NCBI GenBank assembly: GCA_917880885.1
Contig: OU862913.1
Span: forward strand, 24,189,286 to 24,253,285
DNA: 64,000 nucleotides
Direction: 5' to 3'
Source: Limnephilus marmoratus
Lineage: Eukaryota > Arthropoda > Insecta > Trichoptera > Limnephilidae
The position numbers were made by a program, and so were the translations under genes. The notes beneath the pieces are model-generated. The model saw only the letters and a program-made list of their open reading frames with translations. It was not told where the DNA came from and made no database searches. Shown here one piece after another: positions 1-9,945 of this stretch (the first letter of the stretch is position 1; every line of letters begins with the position of its first letter).

Positions 1-458
1 GCTTTGAATGAATAGACCTTTTTACATGGGAGCGCGAATTACTTGCCACGTTAATAAAATATTTGCGTAGGCCAAATGTACACCCCAAAAAGATTCGCCC
101 TTTTTCACATATCAATATTTTGTTGCCGTGTTTAGTTAAGACACTTTTACAAATGTTTCATAATTTACTTACCCCTGTAACCAGCGACGAGCACACTAAG
201 GAACCGCCCACATTCTTGCTGTATGTTGTACAGCACAAGCTGCCGTTTTGGTATGTTATTTCGTTAAATGCATAGATGTTAGCTTCGCGCTGCCCACGTC
301 AAGAATGATGACGTCACACATTTTAGATTCAAGCGAGGCTGTATCCCCTCCCCATGGGGCGAACTGGCGCCAAGGAGGAGCTCCAGCCGGTTCCATGGCG
401 AGGGGGAAATAATACGTTTTTATCACTTAGGGCAGGTCCAGATATATTCATATGTCCG
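1..458 (+). repeat. Left arm of a ~460-bp inverted repeat
   Basis: Reads as the reverse complement of 3212-4158 once the LINE-C insertion in that arm is removed. Matching landmarks are ATGAATAGACC at the outer edge, the GGGCGAA and AAGTGTCTT blocks in the middle, and GGTCCAGATATATTCATATG at the inner edge. The arm runs to the window edge, so the true outer end may lie outside. It looks like the terminal repeat of a long-TIR or foldback DNA element. The family is not recognised. Confidence 0.8.
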
Positions 459-768
459 TGGCACAAACAAATTTTATCCAAAACTCTTGACAAGAAATTT
501 CCTGTTTTTGGTGTTTTAAAACTGTATTTTCTTGGAAATCGATCATTTCCATCTGGAGAGCAGCTTTATTACTCCCGAAAATATCTGCAGCTTTATTTCT
601 CCATTCATCACCAGGATGCAGAGAATAAATGTTACTGAGGATGTCGACGACATTCTCAATTGTCTTAAGATCTGTGAATCTGTTTTCAAATTCCGATTTA
701 AGATCCTTAATGAAAATATTTTGTATTGTTAACACAAGGACCGTTGTCCGCCATTTGGTGACCCCTGC
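448..768 (-). pseudogene. hAT-superfamily transposase fragment next to its terminus
   Basis: The minus-strand reading contains FENRFTDL, a GDEWRNKAAD segment and QEFWIKFVCATD. This resembles the C-terminal region of GTF2IRD2/ZBED5-like hAT transposases, before the CESAFS dimerisation block. Reading upstream, the minus strand carries AGGGGTCACCAAATGGCGG at about 767-748, a typical hAT terminal repeat. The N-terminal and catalytic parts are missing between terminus and ORF, and the 3' end is cut by the inverted-repeat arm at about 458. This is a dead, internally deleted copy. The family call rests on motif memory only. Confidence 0.6.
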
Positions 769-775
769 TATAGAT

Positions 776-872
776 GTTGTCTCTTTTTAGTGTCGCTGGC
801 TTCCATTTCAACGAGTTTCAAATCACAACGGTGCTAAAGAAGTTCACACTTCAAAAAGTTACGTGAATGAAA
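776..872 (+). repeat. Rep-2 dispersed repeat copy
   Basis: Carries CTTTTTAGTGTCGCT followed by GAGTTTCAAATCACAACGG and TGCTAAAGAAG. The same string recurs at 46965-47040 and 58200-58275, and in reverse complement at 4735-4790, 5045-5115 and 23405-23490. Class unknown; no coding signal. Confidence 0.7.
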
Positions 873-895
873 ATAAATTTTATATTTGAAATATA

Positions 896-1601
896 AAATT
901 AGAAATATGTCATTTTTGAATCAGATTTTAGACGTATTGACATTGACCCTTTTCCACAAAAAAATTATAAATGGATTTCGAAAGATTGTTCTTTTATCTA
1001 GCATTCGCATGTTTTAAATTTTGAGAAAAAAATGTTTATTTTTAGTATATTAAGGTAATACCATAGGTCGTTGGCAGATTTGTTAAATTTTCAAAAAAGA
1101 TTTTGTATTATACCACATCCATTTCAAATCATATAATCATGCAGTAAAATAAATCAATACATTATCTGGGTATCGCATGTTTTAGAATTTTAATTTTAGT
1201 TTAAATAAAATCATTAAAAAATATATACGTTCATGTGTTTCTTGGCGAAAATTACTCCGTTTGTGTATTTATTTGCGCACTTACAAACTAATATATTTCA
1301 GATTTTTTTAACATTCTTATTTAACTTAGACATTATTGAAAAATGATAAATACTTATAATCAAAAAATAATTACAAAAAAAAGAATAGTTTTTATAGTTT
1401 TATCTTCATTCGTTTCAACATTTTTGGATGTAGGTATAAATTAAAGCAAATTTGGAATAACATAAAATCGATATTGAGTTATAATTTTAAAAAGCTGGTA
1501 TGGAGAATAATTAATCTTTCTCATTGTAACCGCCCTGCACGATCGTAAGAACAACTTTCGACTAAATGTGGATTTTCGTCCGCTGGCTGAAACGCTCTTA
1601 A
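896..1601 (+). mobile_element. TTAA719 element, copy 1 (left end missing)
   Basis: Colinear with 28070-28788 over about 700 bp and with the reverse complement of 22371-23317. Its right end is GCTCTTAAG at 1594-1602. The left 30 bp seen in copy 3 are absent. AT-rich with no ORF, so it would be non-autonomous. The bases from 1602 to about 1898 hold no feature I can recognise. Confidence 0.75.
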
Positions 1602-1898
1602 GATAGGACCATTCTATTTAGTTTTATTTCGATGTTTAATATTAATTAATTATTGAAGAGATTTACATTTCTGACATCAGTCCGTCCGCCTTTATACAAA
1701 AAGATAACATTAAGAGATGAAAAGACCAAAAGATGAAAATCTCAAATATGCCCAAATCATAATTATTATTTTTATTTGACCTTTCAATTATATTCTTCAA
1801 AGAATAAATAACATTAATTTAGAGTGTTAAAGAAAAATAATGCCAGAAATTATTTAATGGAATATTTAATATTTTACTTTTTTTGTTTTTAGATTCCT

Positions 1899-2534
1899 AT
1901 CGCCGGGAGAGGGTTTCATGACAATTCAGAATCATGCAATTTCAACAACCCTTTGAAAAGTCATTAAAAATGATTAGAAAAAATTAAAACATAGTTCATT
2001 ACCATTATTCCACACCATTTGAGGGTCCCTTTCTTAACCTTACTCATTACGCTTACATATCGCCGGGAGAGGTTTTAATGACAATTCAGAATCATGCAAT
2101 TTCAACAACCCTTTGAAAAGTCATTAAAAATTATTAGAAAAAATTAAAACATTGTTCATTACCATTATACCACACCATTTGTTGCTCCCTTTCTTAAACT
2201 TACTTATTACGCTTACATATCGCCGGGAGAGGGTTTCATGACAATTCAGAATCATACAATTTCAACAACCTATCGAAAAATCAATATAAATTATTAGAAA
2301 AAATTAAAACATAGTTCATTACCATTATTCCGCACCATTTGAGGGTCCCTTTCTTAATCTTACTCATTACGCTAACATATCGCCGGGAGAGGGTTTCATG
2401 ACAATTCAGAATCATGCAATTTCAACAACCCTTTGATAAGTCATTAAAAATTATTAGAAAAAAATAAAGCATAGTTACCATTATTCCACACCATTTGAGG
2501 GTCCCTTTCTTAAACTTACTCATTACGCTTACAT
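1899..2534 (+). repeat. Tandem repeat, four units of exactly 160 bp
   Basis: CGCCGGGAGAGG starts each unit at 1901, 2061, 2221 and 2381. Units differ by scattered substitutions (for example GAGGGTTTC against GAGGTTTTA). The last ~50 bp of every unit, from CCATTTGAGGGTCCC to ATTACGCTTACAT, is the reverse complement of RTE-a sequence also seen at 7808-7856 and 33928-33980. The fourth unit runs straight into the RTE-a fragment at 2535. Confidence 0.9.
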
Positions 2535-3112
2535 CGGCCTTTCATTATTTGCGGATATCCACACTTCTCACACGATCGTACATGGTTTTACGACACATTC
2601 GCCTCAGGGATCTCATTTCAACAGCATTCAGTTTACTTTCATCCTTCCTCTGCCAGCTCCATCCCTCACTACCGTACATCAGGGTAGGTACCAGGACTCC
2701 ATTGTGGAGTGCTAGCTTCGCTTTTTTTGAAAGTTTCTTATTAGCGCCAACGGTTTTTAGTCCTCCATTAATGGAGTTACCTGCATTTACCCTTCTTTCA
2801 ATATCTCTATCAGCCTTCCCATCTCTCATAAACATACTATCCAGATAAACAAACTTATCCACCTGCTCCAAGTATTTAACATTCACAACTATATTGCATA
2901 CTGTTTTCATACTCTCCCTTTCAAACACCATCCATGACTTTCGACTTACTTACATTCATCATTAACTCATTCTTCATACACACTTCGTTCATCCTAGACA
3001 CGAGAGACTGTAGATCTTCCATACTGTTAGAAATCAGCACCGCATCATCAACATACAACAGGCAACATAGTTTCATATCACTCAATTTCTCGCCCAATCC
3101 CACTTCTTTCAA
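2535..3112 (-). pseudogene. RTE-a reverse transcriptase fragment
   Basis: Two overlapping minus-strand frames make one broken reverse transcriptase. The upstream piece, 3112-2921, has CCLLYVDDAVLISNSMEDL, the YVDD catalytic motif C. The downstream piece, 2931-2545, has FVYLDSMFMRDGKADRDIE and LMYGSEGW, the C-terminal region of an APE-type non-LTR retrotransposon. A frame break lies at 2921-2931. The endonuclease and RT motifs A and B are absent. It continues into the 160-bp array on its 3' side. Non-functional. Confidence 0.85.
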
Positions 3113-3211
3113 TTCTTACATACAATTATCACGTTTATATATTTTTTTAAATAATTAAACTATTTTAACTCTACTCAAGCGAATCGATAGCAAAAACTTC
3201 AATTAACACAA

Positions 3212-4158
3212 ACATGGACATATGAATATATCTGGACCTGCCCTAAGTTATAAAAGCGTATTATTTCCCCCTCCCTATAACGGTTCCATGGAGCCGGATG
3301 AGCTTACGAGAGCCTCGCTTGAATCTAAAAAATGTGACGTCATCATTCTTGTCCTGACGAGCGCCGAGCTCACATCGTACATTTTACGAACAAAAATGAG
3401 AGCTTGTGTTATACATTATACCTAATATATGTGGTTATAGCGAATGTGGGCGTTTCTCCAGTGAGCTCGTCGCTGGTTACAGGGGTAAATAAATTTTGAA
3501 ACATTTGTAAAAGTGTCTTTTTTTTACATTAACTCCACACAGGAGGTCCTGAGGAAAATAGTTTCCCTCAGGGCTTATGTCATCTGGGATGCTGTGTGGA
3601 GGGTCTTTTTGAGGAGAGGAAGGAATGAACATTGGTCTTGAAGAGACCCATGTTGTAGGAAGGAGGAAACACAGAGGCCGGCAAATCATTCCACAGCCGA
3701 GCTGTTGAACACAAGAACGAATCGAAGAAACGACCCGTTCTCATGTGAAAAATGTCCACTGTGTATAAATGTTGGGCCCGCGTTTGGCGTGTTTCCCGAC
3801 TATTCACCGGTGCCGAAGGGATCAATGATGCTAGTTCCTCGGAGCATCTTCCATTGTAATACCGGTAGAACAAGGATAGCATTCCCACCCGACGCCTGTG
3901 CTCTAAAGATTGCAAACCGTCTGTTAAGATGGGAGAATCTATCAAACGGACCGCCCGTTTCTGCACAGAGTCGAGGGTGTTTTTCAGGTATTTTGGAGCT
4001 CCAGACCAGAGGTGGCTGCCAAATTAACTAAATACGGCAACAAAATATTCCTCTGTGAAAAAGGGCGAACTTTACTTTTCCGCATTTAGACTACGCAAAT
4101 ATGTTAACAACGTGGCGGACAATTCGCGCTCCCATGTAAAAAGGTCTATTCATTCAAA
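3212..4158 (-). repeat. Right arm of the ~460-bp inverted repeat, split by LINE-C
   Basis: Reverse complement of 1-458. Homology runs 3212 to about 3518, then resumes at about 4024 (TTAACTAAATACGGCAAC) and ends at 4158. The intact left arm shows that 3518-4023 was added later. The two arms have diverged visibly (for example GTGGGCGTTTCTCC here), so the inverted repeat is not recent. Confidence 0.8.
3518..4023 (-). pseudogene. LINE-C 3' fragment inserted in the right arm
   Basis: The minus strand encodes QKRAVRLIDSPILTDGLQSL, then LSLFYRYYNGRCSEELASL and RLWNDLPASVFPPSYN. This is the conserved C-terminal tail of CR1/Jockey-type LINE reverse transcriptases. Downstream come the 3' UTR hairpin and a poly-A tail (T run at 3518). 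It is 5'-truncated, as expected of LINE copies made by target-primed reverse transcription. The frame is open for ~128 codons. Confidence 0.85.
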
Positions 4159-4730
4159 AGCAGATTTTGCTTTTAAGAACTAAATGGTGATATTATAATG
4201 CGAGATGCCTATATACTGTCAGATAGATTTTTTAACGAATCACAGTCATCTTTCCCCTCTTCGCCCTCCATAGTTTGGTTTTACCCCTCATCTGTATCTT
4301 CTCGTCTATCCATTAGGATGTCTATGAATACAAAGCATGTTTTTTTGTATTTATAATGTAAACCAATTCATTGCAAAGATTAATCTAAAATAGTACTGTG
4401 TGCTTGATAAAAAAATAAAAATCTTCCGTAACAACATTCGACTTATTCAATTCAACGGAAGGCATCAAGTGAACTCTATATTATATTTTTTCAACACCAA
4501 CCCAACCAATTTCCAGTTGGCTAAAAATAAAAAAAAGCCAATTCAATTACTCCAAATAAAATTTTAATGATAGGTGATGCTCTCGGAACGTTCGCTAATT
4601 TCAAAATGAAAAAAAGGTCTTAAAAACTCCCAAAGGGGCCACAGTCAGCTCGCTGTTAACTGGCTTTCCAATTATACATATTATAACGTTGCGGCTTAAC
4701 CGGGAAGTAAATAGAAGGGTTTTGAAGTGA
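4159..4730. other. No recognised feature
   Basis: AT-rich sequence with short A runs. No coding frame, terminal repeat or match to another part of the window was seen. Confidence 0.5.
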
Positions 4731-4734
4731 AAAC

Positions 4735-5118
4735 TTCTCTTTGTGATTTGAAATTCGATTAAACGAAAAAGCGACACTAAAAAGAGACAAACGCATACAT
4801 CTACAAGATTTAAGGGCTCTCCTCACGACACTGCATGCAGAGAGTCCCTCCATGCGTCTCGTTCTAGCGGCACTTTAACAAACGAGACAGCGCTAGTTCG
4901 CTCAAACCCATGCTCTCTGTAGGCAGTGTCATGTGGAGAGCCCATTAGCCTGCGCGAGAAGGAGATAGAATAATCGGTCTCCTCTTCGTGCGGTGCTTCG
5001 TAACCTATCCCTGCACACTTGTATTTTTAATAAAACTTAAAATTTCTTTAGCACCGTTGTGGTTTGAAACTCGATGAAACGAAAAAGCGACACTAAAAAG
5101 GGACAACATCTCTAGGAT
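4735..5118 (-). repeat. Two Rep-2 copies flanking a hairpin
   Basis: Rep-2 occurs at 4735-4790 and 5045-5115 in the same orientation, each with AACGAAAAAGCGACACTAAA. Between them is an inverted repeat: GGGCTCTCCTCACGACACTG at 4813 pairs with the arm ending GTGGAGAGCCC at 4942, about 31 bp per arm with a ~67-nt loop. A GGTCTCCTCTTCGTGCGGTG block near 4975 recurs at 23523. Confidence 0.65.
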
Positions 5119-5678
5119 TTAAATAATTATAGTACAGCATTTATAAAAAAGAAATCTAAAACTAATATCTATACATTTCTCACGCCGAAATGCAAATTAT
5201 ATTAATAGTAAAAAAAAAGTAGGTACCTATGTTAGTTACCAAAATTGATTGATTGTTCTTATTAGTGGAAACAATTGAAACAATTTATTTTTTAGTGACA
5301 TAGCAACGCATGTCGGGAATTCGCTAGTTAGACATAAAATAAAACCCGATCGTCTCATTTAACAGTGACGTCACTGTAAATCATTAAAAATCGCATTTTA
5401 TCCGTATCATGAAAAACGACCTTTTAATAAGACAGTATAAAGTGTTAACGGTACAAGCCCGAAGCTGCAAATTAAGAGTTATGGGCGGTCTATCCGCTCC
5501 AATTACCTTCTGCATCGAGCCACATCTGGTTTAGTTCATATTAGAAGTACCTAAATGGAACACCTGTTGAGTTTTTTTCAAAACTTGATTTCAGTATATT
5601 GATGGCACTGTATTATTTTTATGTGTTACCAAATATTGCAAAGGTGGTAAAATAAATTACATAATAATTACAATTATA
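5119..5678. other. No recognised feature
   Basis: AT-rich. It contains one TGACGTCA palindrome at 5366-5373 but no ORF or repeat match that I can name. Confidence 0.4.
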
Positions 5679-6606
5679 TTAGGTCCTTACATTTGAAATT
5701 GGCGTTTTGCCGTACTGGCAACTTTGATCTCAAATATCTTCTCTTTGGTTAGGAATTCCAAATTCAAATTTATACAGCTTTTTACTCATGTATTTGTGTT
5801 TCGAAAATTAAAATTCATTTGTTTTTTCCTTAATTGTTTTTTTTTCTTTGCGTCACTTAGTTTATAAAATGGAAAACTTGAAATATCGCGTTATTTACGA
5901 GTACGAGTTCCACCGTGGCACCAGTGCTGCAGAAACGGCTCGAAGGATTAATGATGTGTATGGCGACGGTGCCGCAAAAGAAAACATAGTGCGTTTTTGG
6001 TTCCAACGTTTTCGTTCTGGAAATTTCGACCTGCAGAACAAGCCCCGTGGGCGGCCGGAGACCAAAGTTGATAATTGAGAATTGAAAGCTATTGTGGAAG
6101 CGGATCCATCGCAAACCACGTCCGAGTAAGCTGCAGGCTGCGGTGTTAGTGATAAAACTGTTTTAATCCACTTGAAGCAAATTGGGAAGGTGAAAAAGCT
6201 TGAAAGGTGGGTACCTCACGAATTGAGTGAAGCAAATCAACAAACGCGCGTTGACCGCTAGACCACACACTGCACAAAAGACGGCTACCAAATTAGAGGA
6301 GCTTCAATTGGAATGTCTAAGACATCCACCGTACTCTGCGGACCTTGCCCCAACAGATTACCATTTTTTTCGAAATTTGGATAACTTCTTGCAAGGAAAA
6401 AAATTAAACTCCGATGGGGCAGTCCAAACCGCCTTCAAAGATTTTATTTATTCCCGTCCGAATGGTTTTTTCAGTAAAGGGATCGATGAACTACCTATGA
6501 GATGGCAAAAGTGCATAGATAGCAATGGTGCATACTTTGATTAAAAAAATATATTATGTTTAAAAAAATCGACTTTATGTTCTTCCCATACAAAACGCCA
6601 ACCTAA
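5679..6606 (+). mobile_element. Internally deleted mariner (Tc1/mariner superfamily)
   Basis: The left end TTAGGTCCTTACATTTG with GGCGTTTTG a little inside faces CAAAACGCCAACCTAA at 6591-6606. The flanks give TA, the usual mariner target. Total length is 928 bp, against the ~1.25-1.3 kb normal for mariners. The missing ~350 bp come from the middle of the transposase. Right-end bases between TTAGGT and TGGCG also appear lost. Confidence 0.85.
5869..6544 (+). pseudogene. Mariner transposase pseudogene
   Basis: The ATG at 5869 gives MENLKYRVIYEYEFHRGTSA, then a helix-turn-helix with NIVRFWFQRFRSGNFDLQN and the GRP motif (GRPETKVDN), the N-terminal DNA-binding domain of mariner transposases. A TGA at 6076 and a TAA at 6127 interrupt the frame. 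After about 6255 the reading resumes in the C-terminal third: RPHTAQKTATKLEELQLECL, then HPPYSADLAPTDYHFFRNLD. The last catalytic D of the DD34D triad lies in the latter (LAPTDYHFF), and the frame ends WQKCIDSNGAYFD. The deletion joins at GTTGACCGCTAGACC and removes the first catalytic D and the DN before ARPH. It cannot catalyse transposition. The nearest group looks like the mellifera subfamily. Confidence 0.88.
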
Positions 6607-7080
6607 TTTTAGGTACATGCAGTTAAAACATAATTTTTGGTTGTTTATTTTTATTTTATACATATGTGACTAGCAGACACGGAAACGTAATTCTGCCATA
6701 TAAATTAAAGTTCAATGAGGCGGACGTAGCGCCATCTGTCATTCAACAACACAAATAATTTCGTTCCGTTTGAAATACGAAAGACTGTTTTATTGTTCAT
6801 ACAAAAATACTAAAATCGAGATTAAAAAATGGGAGGGTGAGGGTAGGAAGGTGACAATTTGAGGTTAAATATATTTTTTGATGCCAAATTTAAAAAAAAA
6901 TACAAAAAAATCTGAATAGGGACAACCTAATAACCTAGCGGTATGACATATACTTTAAAACCTATTATCATATCTAACTAACTAGTGTACATAAAAAAAA
7001 ATCATAAAAATCGGTCAAGCCGTTTCGGAGGCGTGCGACCACAAACACCGTGACACGAGATTTTTATATATAAGATAGAT
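6607..7080 (+). repeat. Retroposon 3' end with AGATA tail; flank otherwise unassigned
   Basis: From about 6990 it reads AAAAATCGGTCAAGCCGTTT, then CGGAGGCGTGCGACC, ending TTTTTATATATAAGATAGAT. This is a 3' terminus commonly seen in insect RTE-type retroposons and their SINEs. The 5' part (6607-6990) has no ORF and no match elsewhere in the window. Confidence 0.5.
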
Positions 7081-7807
7081 ATTTCATGCTTAAATTTGGG
7101 TGGAAATGTGGAAAATATCCACATTTATATATATTAAAATATATAAATTCTATATATATACCTACAGTACGTACGTAACCACAAATAACTCGAACTGGCT
7201 GTTCAAAAGATTTTTAATATGGTTGACTGAAAAGAAAAGAACAGATATCCGAAATATCCTAAATAACCTTAATATCTTTGTAAATAACTAACACAGTACA
7301 TTAGACACATTCTACATAATTTCCTCACGAAATTATATAATATCAAAATACACATTAATTATCATGTTCCCACTGTATTTATACTTTCTCACTAATTAAT
7401 TATCATGCATCTACTGTATTTACATTTATTTCCATGTGAATTTTAAATTACATATGCAATCTTTTTTAGAAATATATAAAGAAACAAAATTTAAATATAA
7501 TGATTTAATGTATTATAACAACATTGTGTTGATATGCATGTGTGTATATGCATATGTTTTTATATGTATGTTTTTATTTTTTTTATCTTTTATGTTCTAT
7601 GTTTTATTCTTATTCTTATATTATTTTTTTATATCCATGTCTATTTCGATACATATTTTTTTATATCCATGTCTATTTCGATACATATCTTTTTCACTAA
7701 ATAAAAATTGAGGTGGGTAAAAGAAATCTATGTACACAATGAAAATAAAATAAACGCCCGGGTTACCGGCACTGAAACTGAACTGAAGAGTCATTATTAA
7801 CCCAGCT
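7081..7807. other. AT-rich stretch with a 33-bp tandem duplication
   Basis: TATCCATGTCTATTTCGATA occurs twice, 33 bp apart, within about 7629-7690. Open frames here are low-complexity Phe/Tyr/Leu runs with no recognisable domain. Confidence 0.5.
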
Positions 7808-8105
7808 GATGTAAACGTAATGAGTAAGATTAAGAAAGGGACCTGCAGATGGTTGGGGCATGTAGAGCAAATGAACAAAAATAGTGTAATAAGAATATAT
7901 GACGATAATGTGAATGGTAGAAGAAGTCGGGGACAGACACTTGAGACGGGGCATGTCAAGAGCCAGAATAATAAAAGAGCATGTACGAGACGATGTATGA
8001 ACGTCAACGAGGCAAAGAGTGTGTGCCAAGATCGAGTTGCTTGGCGATCCTTCTTCTCTGCCTACCCCTGCGAGGAAATGGTGTGATGGTTAGTTAGTTA
8101 GTTGG
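7808..8105 (+). pseudogene. RTE-a 3' end (C-terminus and tail)
   Basis: The + frame at 7820-8086 gives GTCRWLGHVEQMN, then GRRSRGQTLETGHVKSQNN and CQDRVAWRS. This is the extreme C-terminus of RTE-type reverse transcriptases (the WxGHVxR motif). The 3' UTR ends GGTGTGATGGTTAGTTAGTT, a short-repeat tail typical of these elements. 5'-truncated. Confidence 0.8.
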
Positions 8106-8245
8106 TTCAGATTCACTCGGGCTCCCACGTGATGTAGATTGACGAGTATCCCGCTTATACTATGAGTGTCCGAACACCGTGTATCTACATAATTTTGCAG
8201 AAAAATGTGTCTCAATTTTCGTCAAGTCAAGTTATATCCTCCATA

Positions 8246-8676
8246 TTGACGGCCTCCGTAGTCCAGTGGGTAAGACTCTTGACTCACAATCCGGAGGTCG
8301 CGGGTTCGAACCCGGCATGCGCAAATAAATTTTATTTGATTAATTTGTGTTATTTCACAATTAATTCATTTAAAATAATATATAGTATATTTGCGGCATG
8401 TTCCAGAGTGGAAGATACTATCAGTATCGCCCTGGTGTAAGACCACCATTCAGAATTGAAACGTTGCTTGAAAATGGCTTTAGCCGTGTTTGGTGACCAG
8501 ATCTGAATAGCCAGGTACTTCCCAACCTTCCTCTTCCCCACCTCCTTCCCCTCCCCACTACCTTCAGCCTCACAACATACCCCAATTGGGGATGCCATAG
8601 TCTCACTGGCTCCAGACGGGAGCAGTTGAGATTCTTGTGCGGTATTCACTGTAAAAAAAAAAAAAAAAAAAAAATA
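8246..8676 (+). mobile_element. SINE-R, full-length tRNA-derived SINE
   Basis: The 5' head resembles a tRNA: GGCCTCCGTAGTCCAGTGGG (A-box-like) and GCGGGTTCGAACCCGGC (B box), spacing suited to internal RNA polymerase III initiation. The body runs ATTTTATTTGATTAATTTG to CAGATCTGAATAGCC, then TCTCACTGGCTCCAGACGGG, and ends in about 24 A. Other pieces: 27668-27915, 27918-28062, 32950-33362, 39712-40122, 54478-54640 and 57566-57755. Intact boxes and a long A tail make this the best-preserved copy. Confidence 0.88.
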
Positions 8677-9119
8677 TCACCGTGATTTTTCACTGGTAAC
8701 AAAATAATAATCTAAAATCCTGGCTTATAAATCGGTTGAAATCTCTCATGGCACTTTGTCGCTTGAAATTACATTGAAATGGACCATATTTCTATTTTGA
8801 TCGGCAATTTGACCGCTCGCCGGACCGCCCGCGGCCGTCAATCAAAATTTATTAGCCCGTCAATCACTCCATATTATTATTTGACCGCCGCAGGCAAATT
8901 GCCGTGTCAAAACGACTGCGTCAACGCTCCACTGCTAATAAAATCAAATAAAAAGAAATTACCACACCGATATGTGTTCGTGTAATAAATTAAATAACGA
9001 AATAACTAATTATCACGTCGTTTCTACACAGGGTTAGGCAGAGAGAACGGACCGCGAAACAACTCAGTTTTGGCACACACTCATGCCTCATTCACATTCA
9101 TACCTCCTGACTCAAACAT
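8677..9119. other. No recognised feature
   Basis: Mixed-composition sequence with a GC-rich patch at 8815-8850. A 68-codon frame has no recognisable domain. Confidence 0.4.
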
Positions 9120-9832
9120 ATTCATCATCATCATAACTATTGGCTCTACAACCCCTGGTGGGTCTTGGCCTCCTCAAGAATCTTCCTCCACTCATCTCGG
9201 TTTTGTGCCAGCTCTCTCCAGTTTAGAAGCTCCAAGATAGATATGTCTTTGAGGACGTTGTCGCTCCATCTTAGTCTTGGTCTTCCCAGGATCCTTCGCC
9301 CTATTGATCTTGAGTTCAGCAGGGACTTTGGTGCTTGATGCTCGGTCATTCTCTCCACATGATCCAGCCACCGAAGTCTTCCTAGTTTTATAAATTTTGC
9401 GACGTTTAGCTCCTTAAAGAAAGTACAGAGCTCATTGTTGTAACGTCAGCACCAAAATCCATTTTCTAGAACCGGTCCGAAGATGTGCCTCAATTTTTTT
9501 CTTTCAAAAAAGTCCAGTGCTCGCTCATTTCTCTTAGTTAGTACCCAAGGCTCAGCTGCGTACGTAAGTACTGGTCTGATAAGTGTTTTGTTCACTAATA
9601 TATTCGTGTTTCTGGACAGCAGTCTGGATTTTAATTCGTTTTTTAAGCGGAAATAACAGCGATTTGGGTTCACTATGCGCTTCTGGATCTCCTCTGTGGT
9701 ATTATTGTCGTTTGTTATCAGGGAGCCTAGGTATGTGAATCTTGGTACCGTTTCGAAAATTTGGTTTCCACATGAGAGAGTTGGTATTTGTTGGGTGCAT
9801 CCTACGGCCATGTATTCTGTTTCAAACATATT
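9120..9832 (-). pseudogene. RTE-like LINE C-terminal fragment with (ATG)n tail
   Basis: The minus-strand piece 9829-9446 reads TVPRFTYLGSLITNDNNTTE, then LTYAAEPWVLTKRNERALDF. The second piece, 9358-9146, reads RPRLRWSDNVLKDI, then WRELAQNRDEWRKILEEAKT. Both are the C-terminal region of RTE/CFDP2-like elements. A disruption separates them around 9360-9446. The 3' end has GGGGTTGTAGAGCCAATAG and an ATGATGATG tail at 9121-9137. RT catalytic motifs are missing. Sequence differs clearly from RTE-a and RTE-b, so it is a third RTE lineage. Confidence 0.82.
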
Positions 9833-9835
9833 CTT

Positions 9836-9940
9836 CCATTATTCTGAATCTTGACGTGGTCCGGCTCAAGTATCTGATTCACTTGATCGTGACATGTCCT
9901 CCTCGGGAGTCCACGAATTTTTGGGCGTCCCGATGAATTA
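9836..9940 (-). repeat. RTE-a fragment
   Basis: Reverse complement of the stretch at 34060-34125: CAAGTATCTGATTCACTTG and CGTGACATGTCCTCC match. About 100 bp, opposite in orientation to the next RTE-a piece, so a local inversion or separate insertion is implied. Confidence 0.65.
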
Positions 9941-9945
9941 AGTAA

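Noticed and set aside
448..735. Intact host gene derived from hAT
   Set aside because: The frame is cut at both ends by repeat sequence and lies beside a hAT terminus, so it is a dead transposon.
8262..8330. tRNA-like sequences here and near 13200, 24900, 27990, 33300, 40070, 40740 and 42210 as functional tRNA genes
   Set aside because: Most are heads of repeated SINE copies with shared bodies. Cloverleaf and anticodon arms are not convincing by eye. A tRNAscan-SE run would decide.
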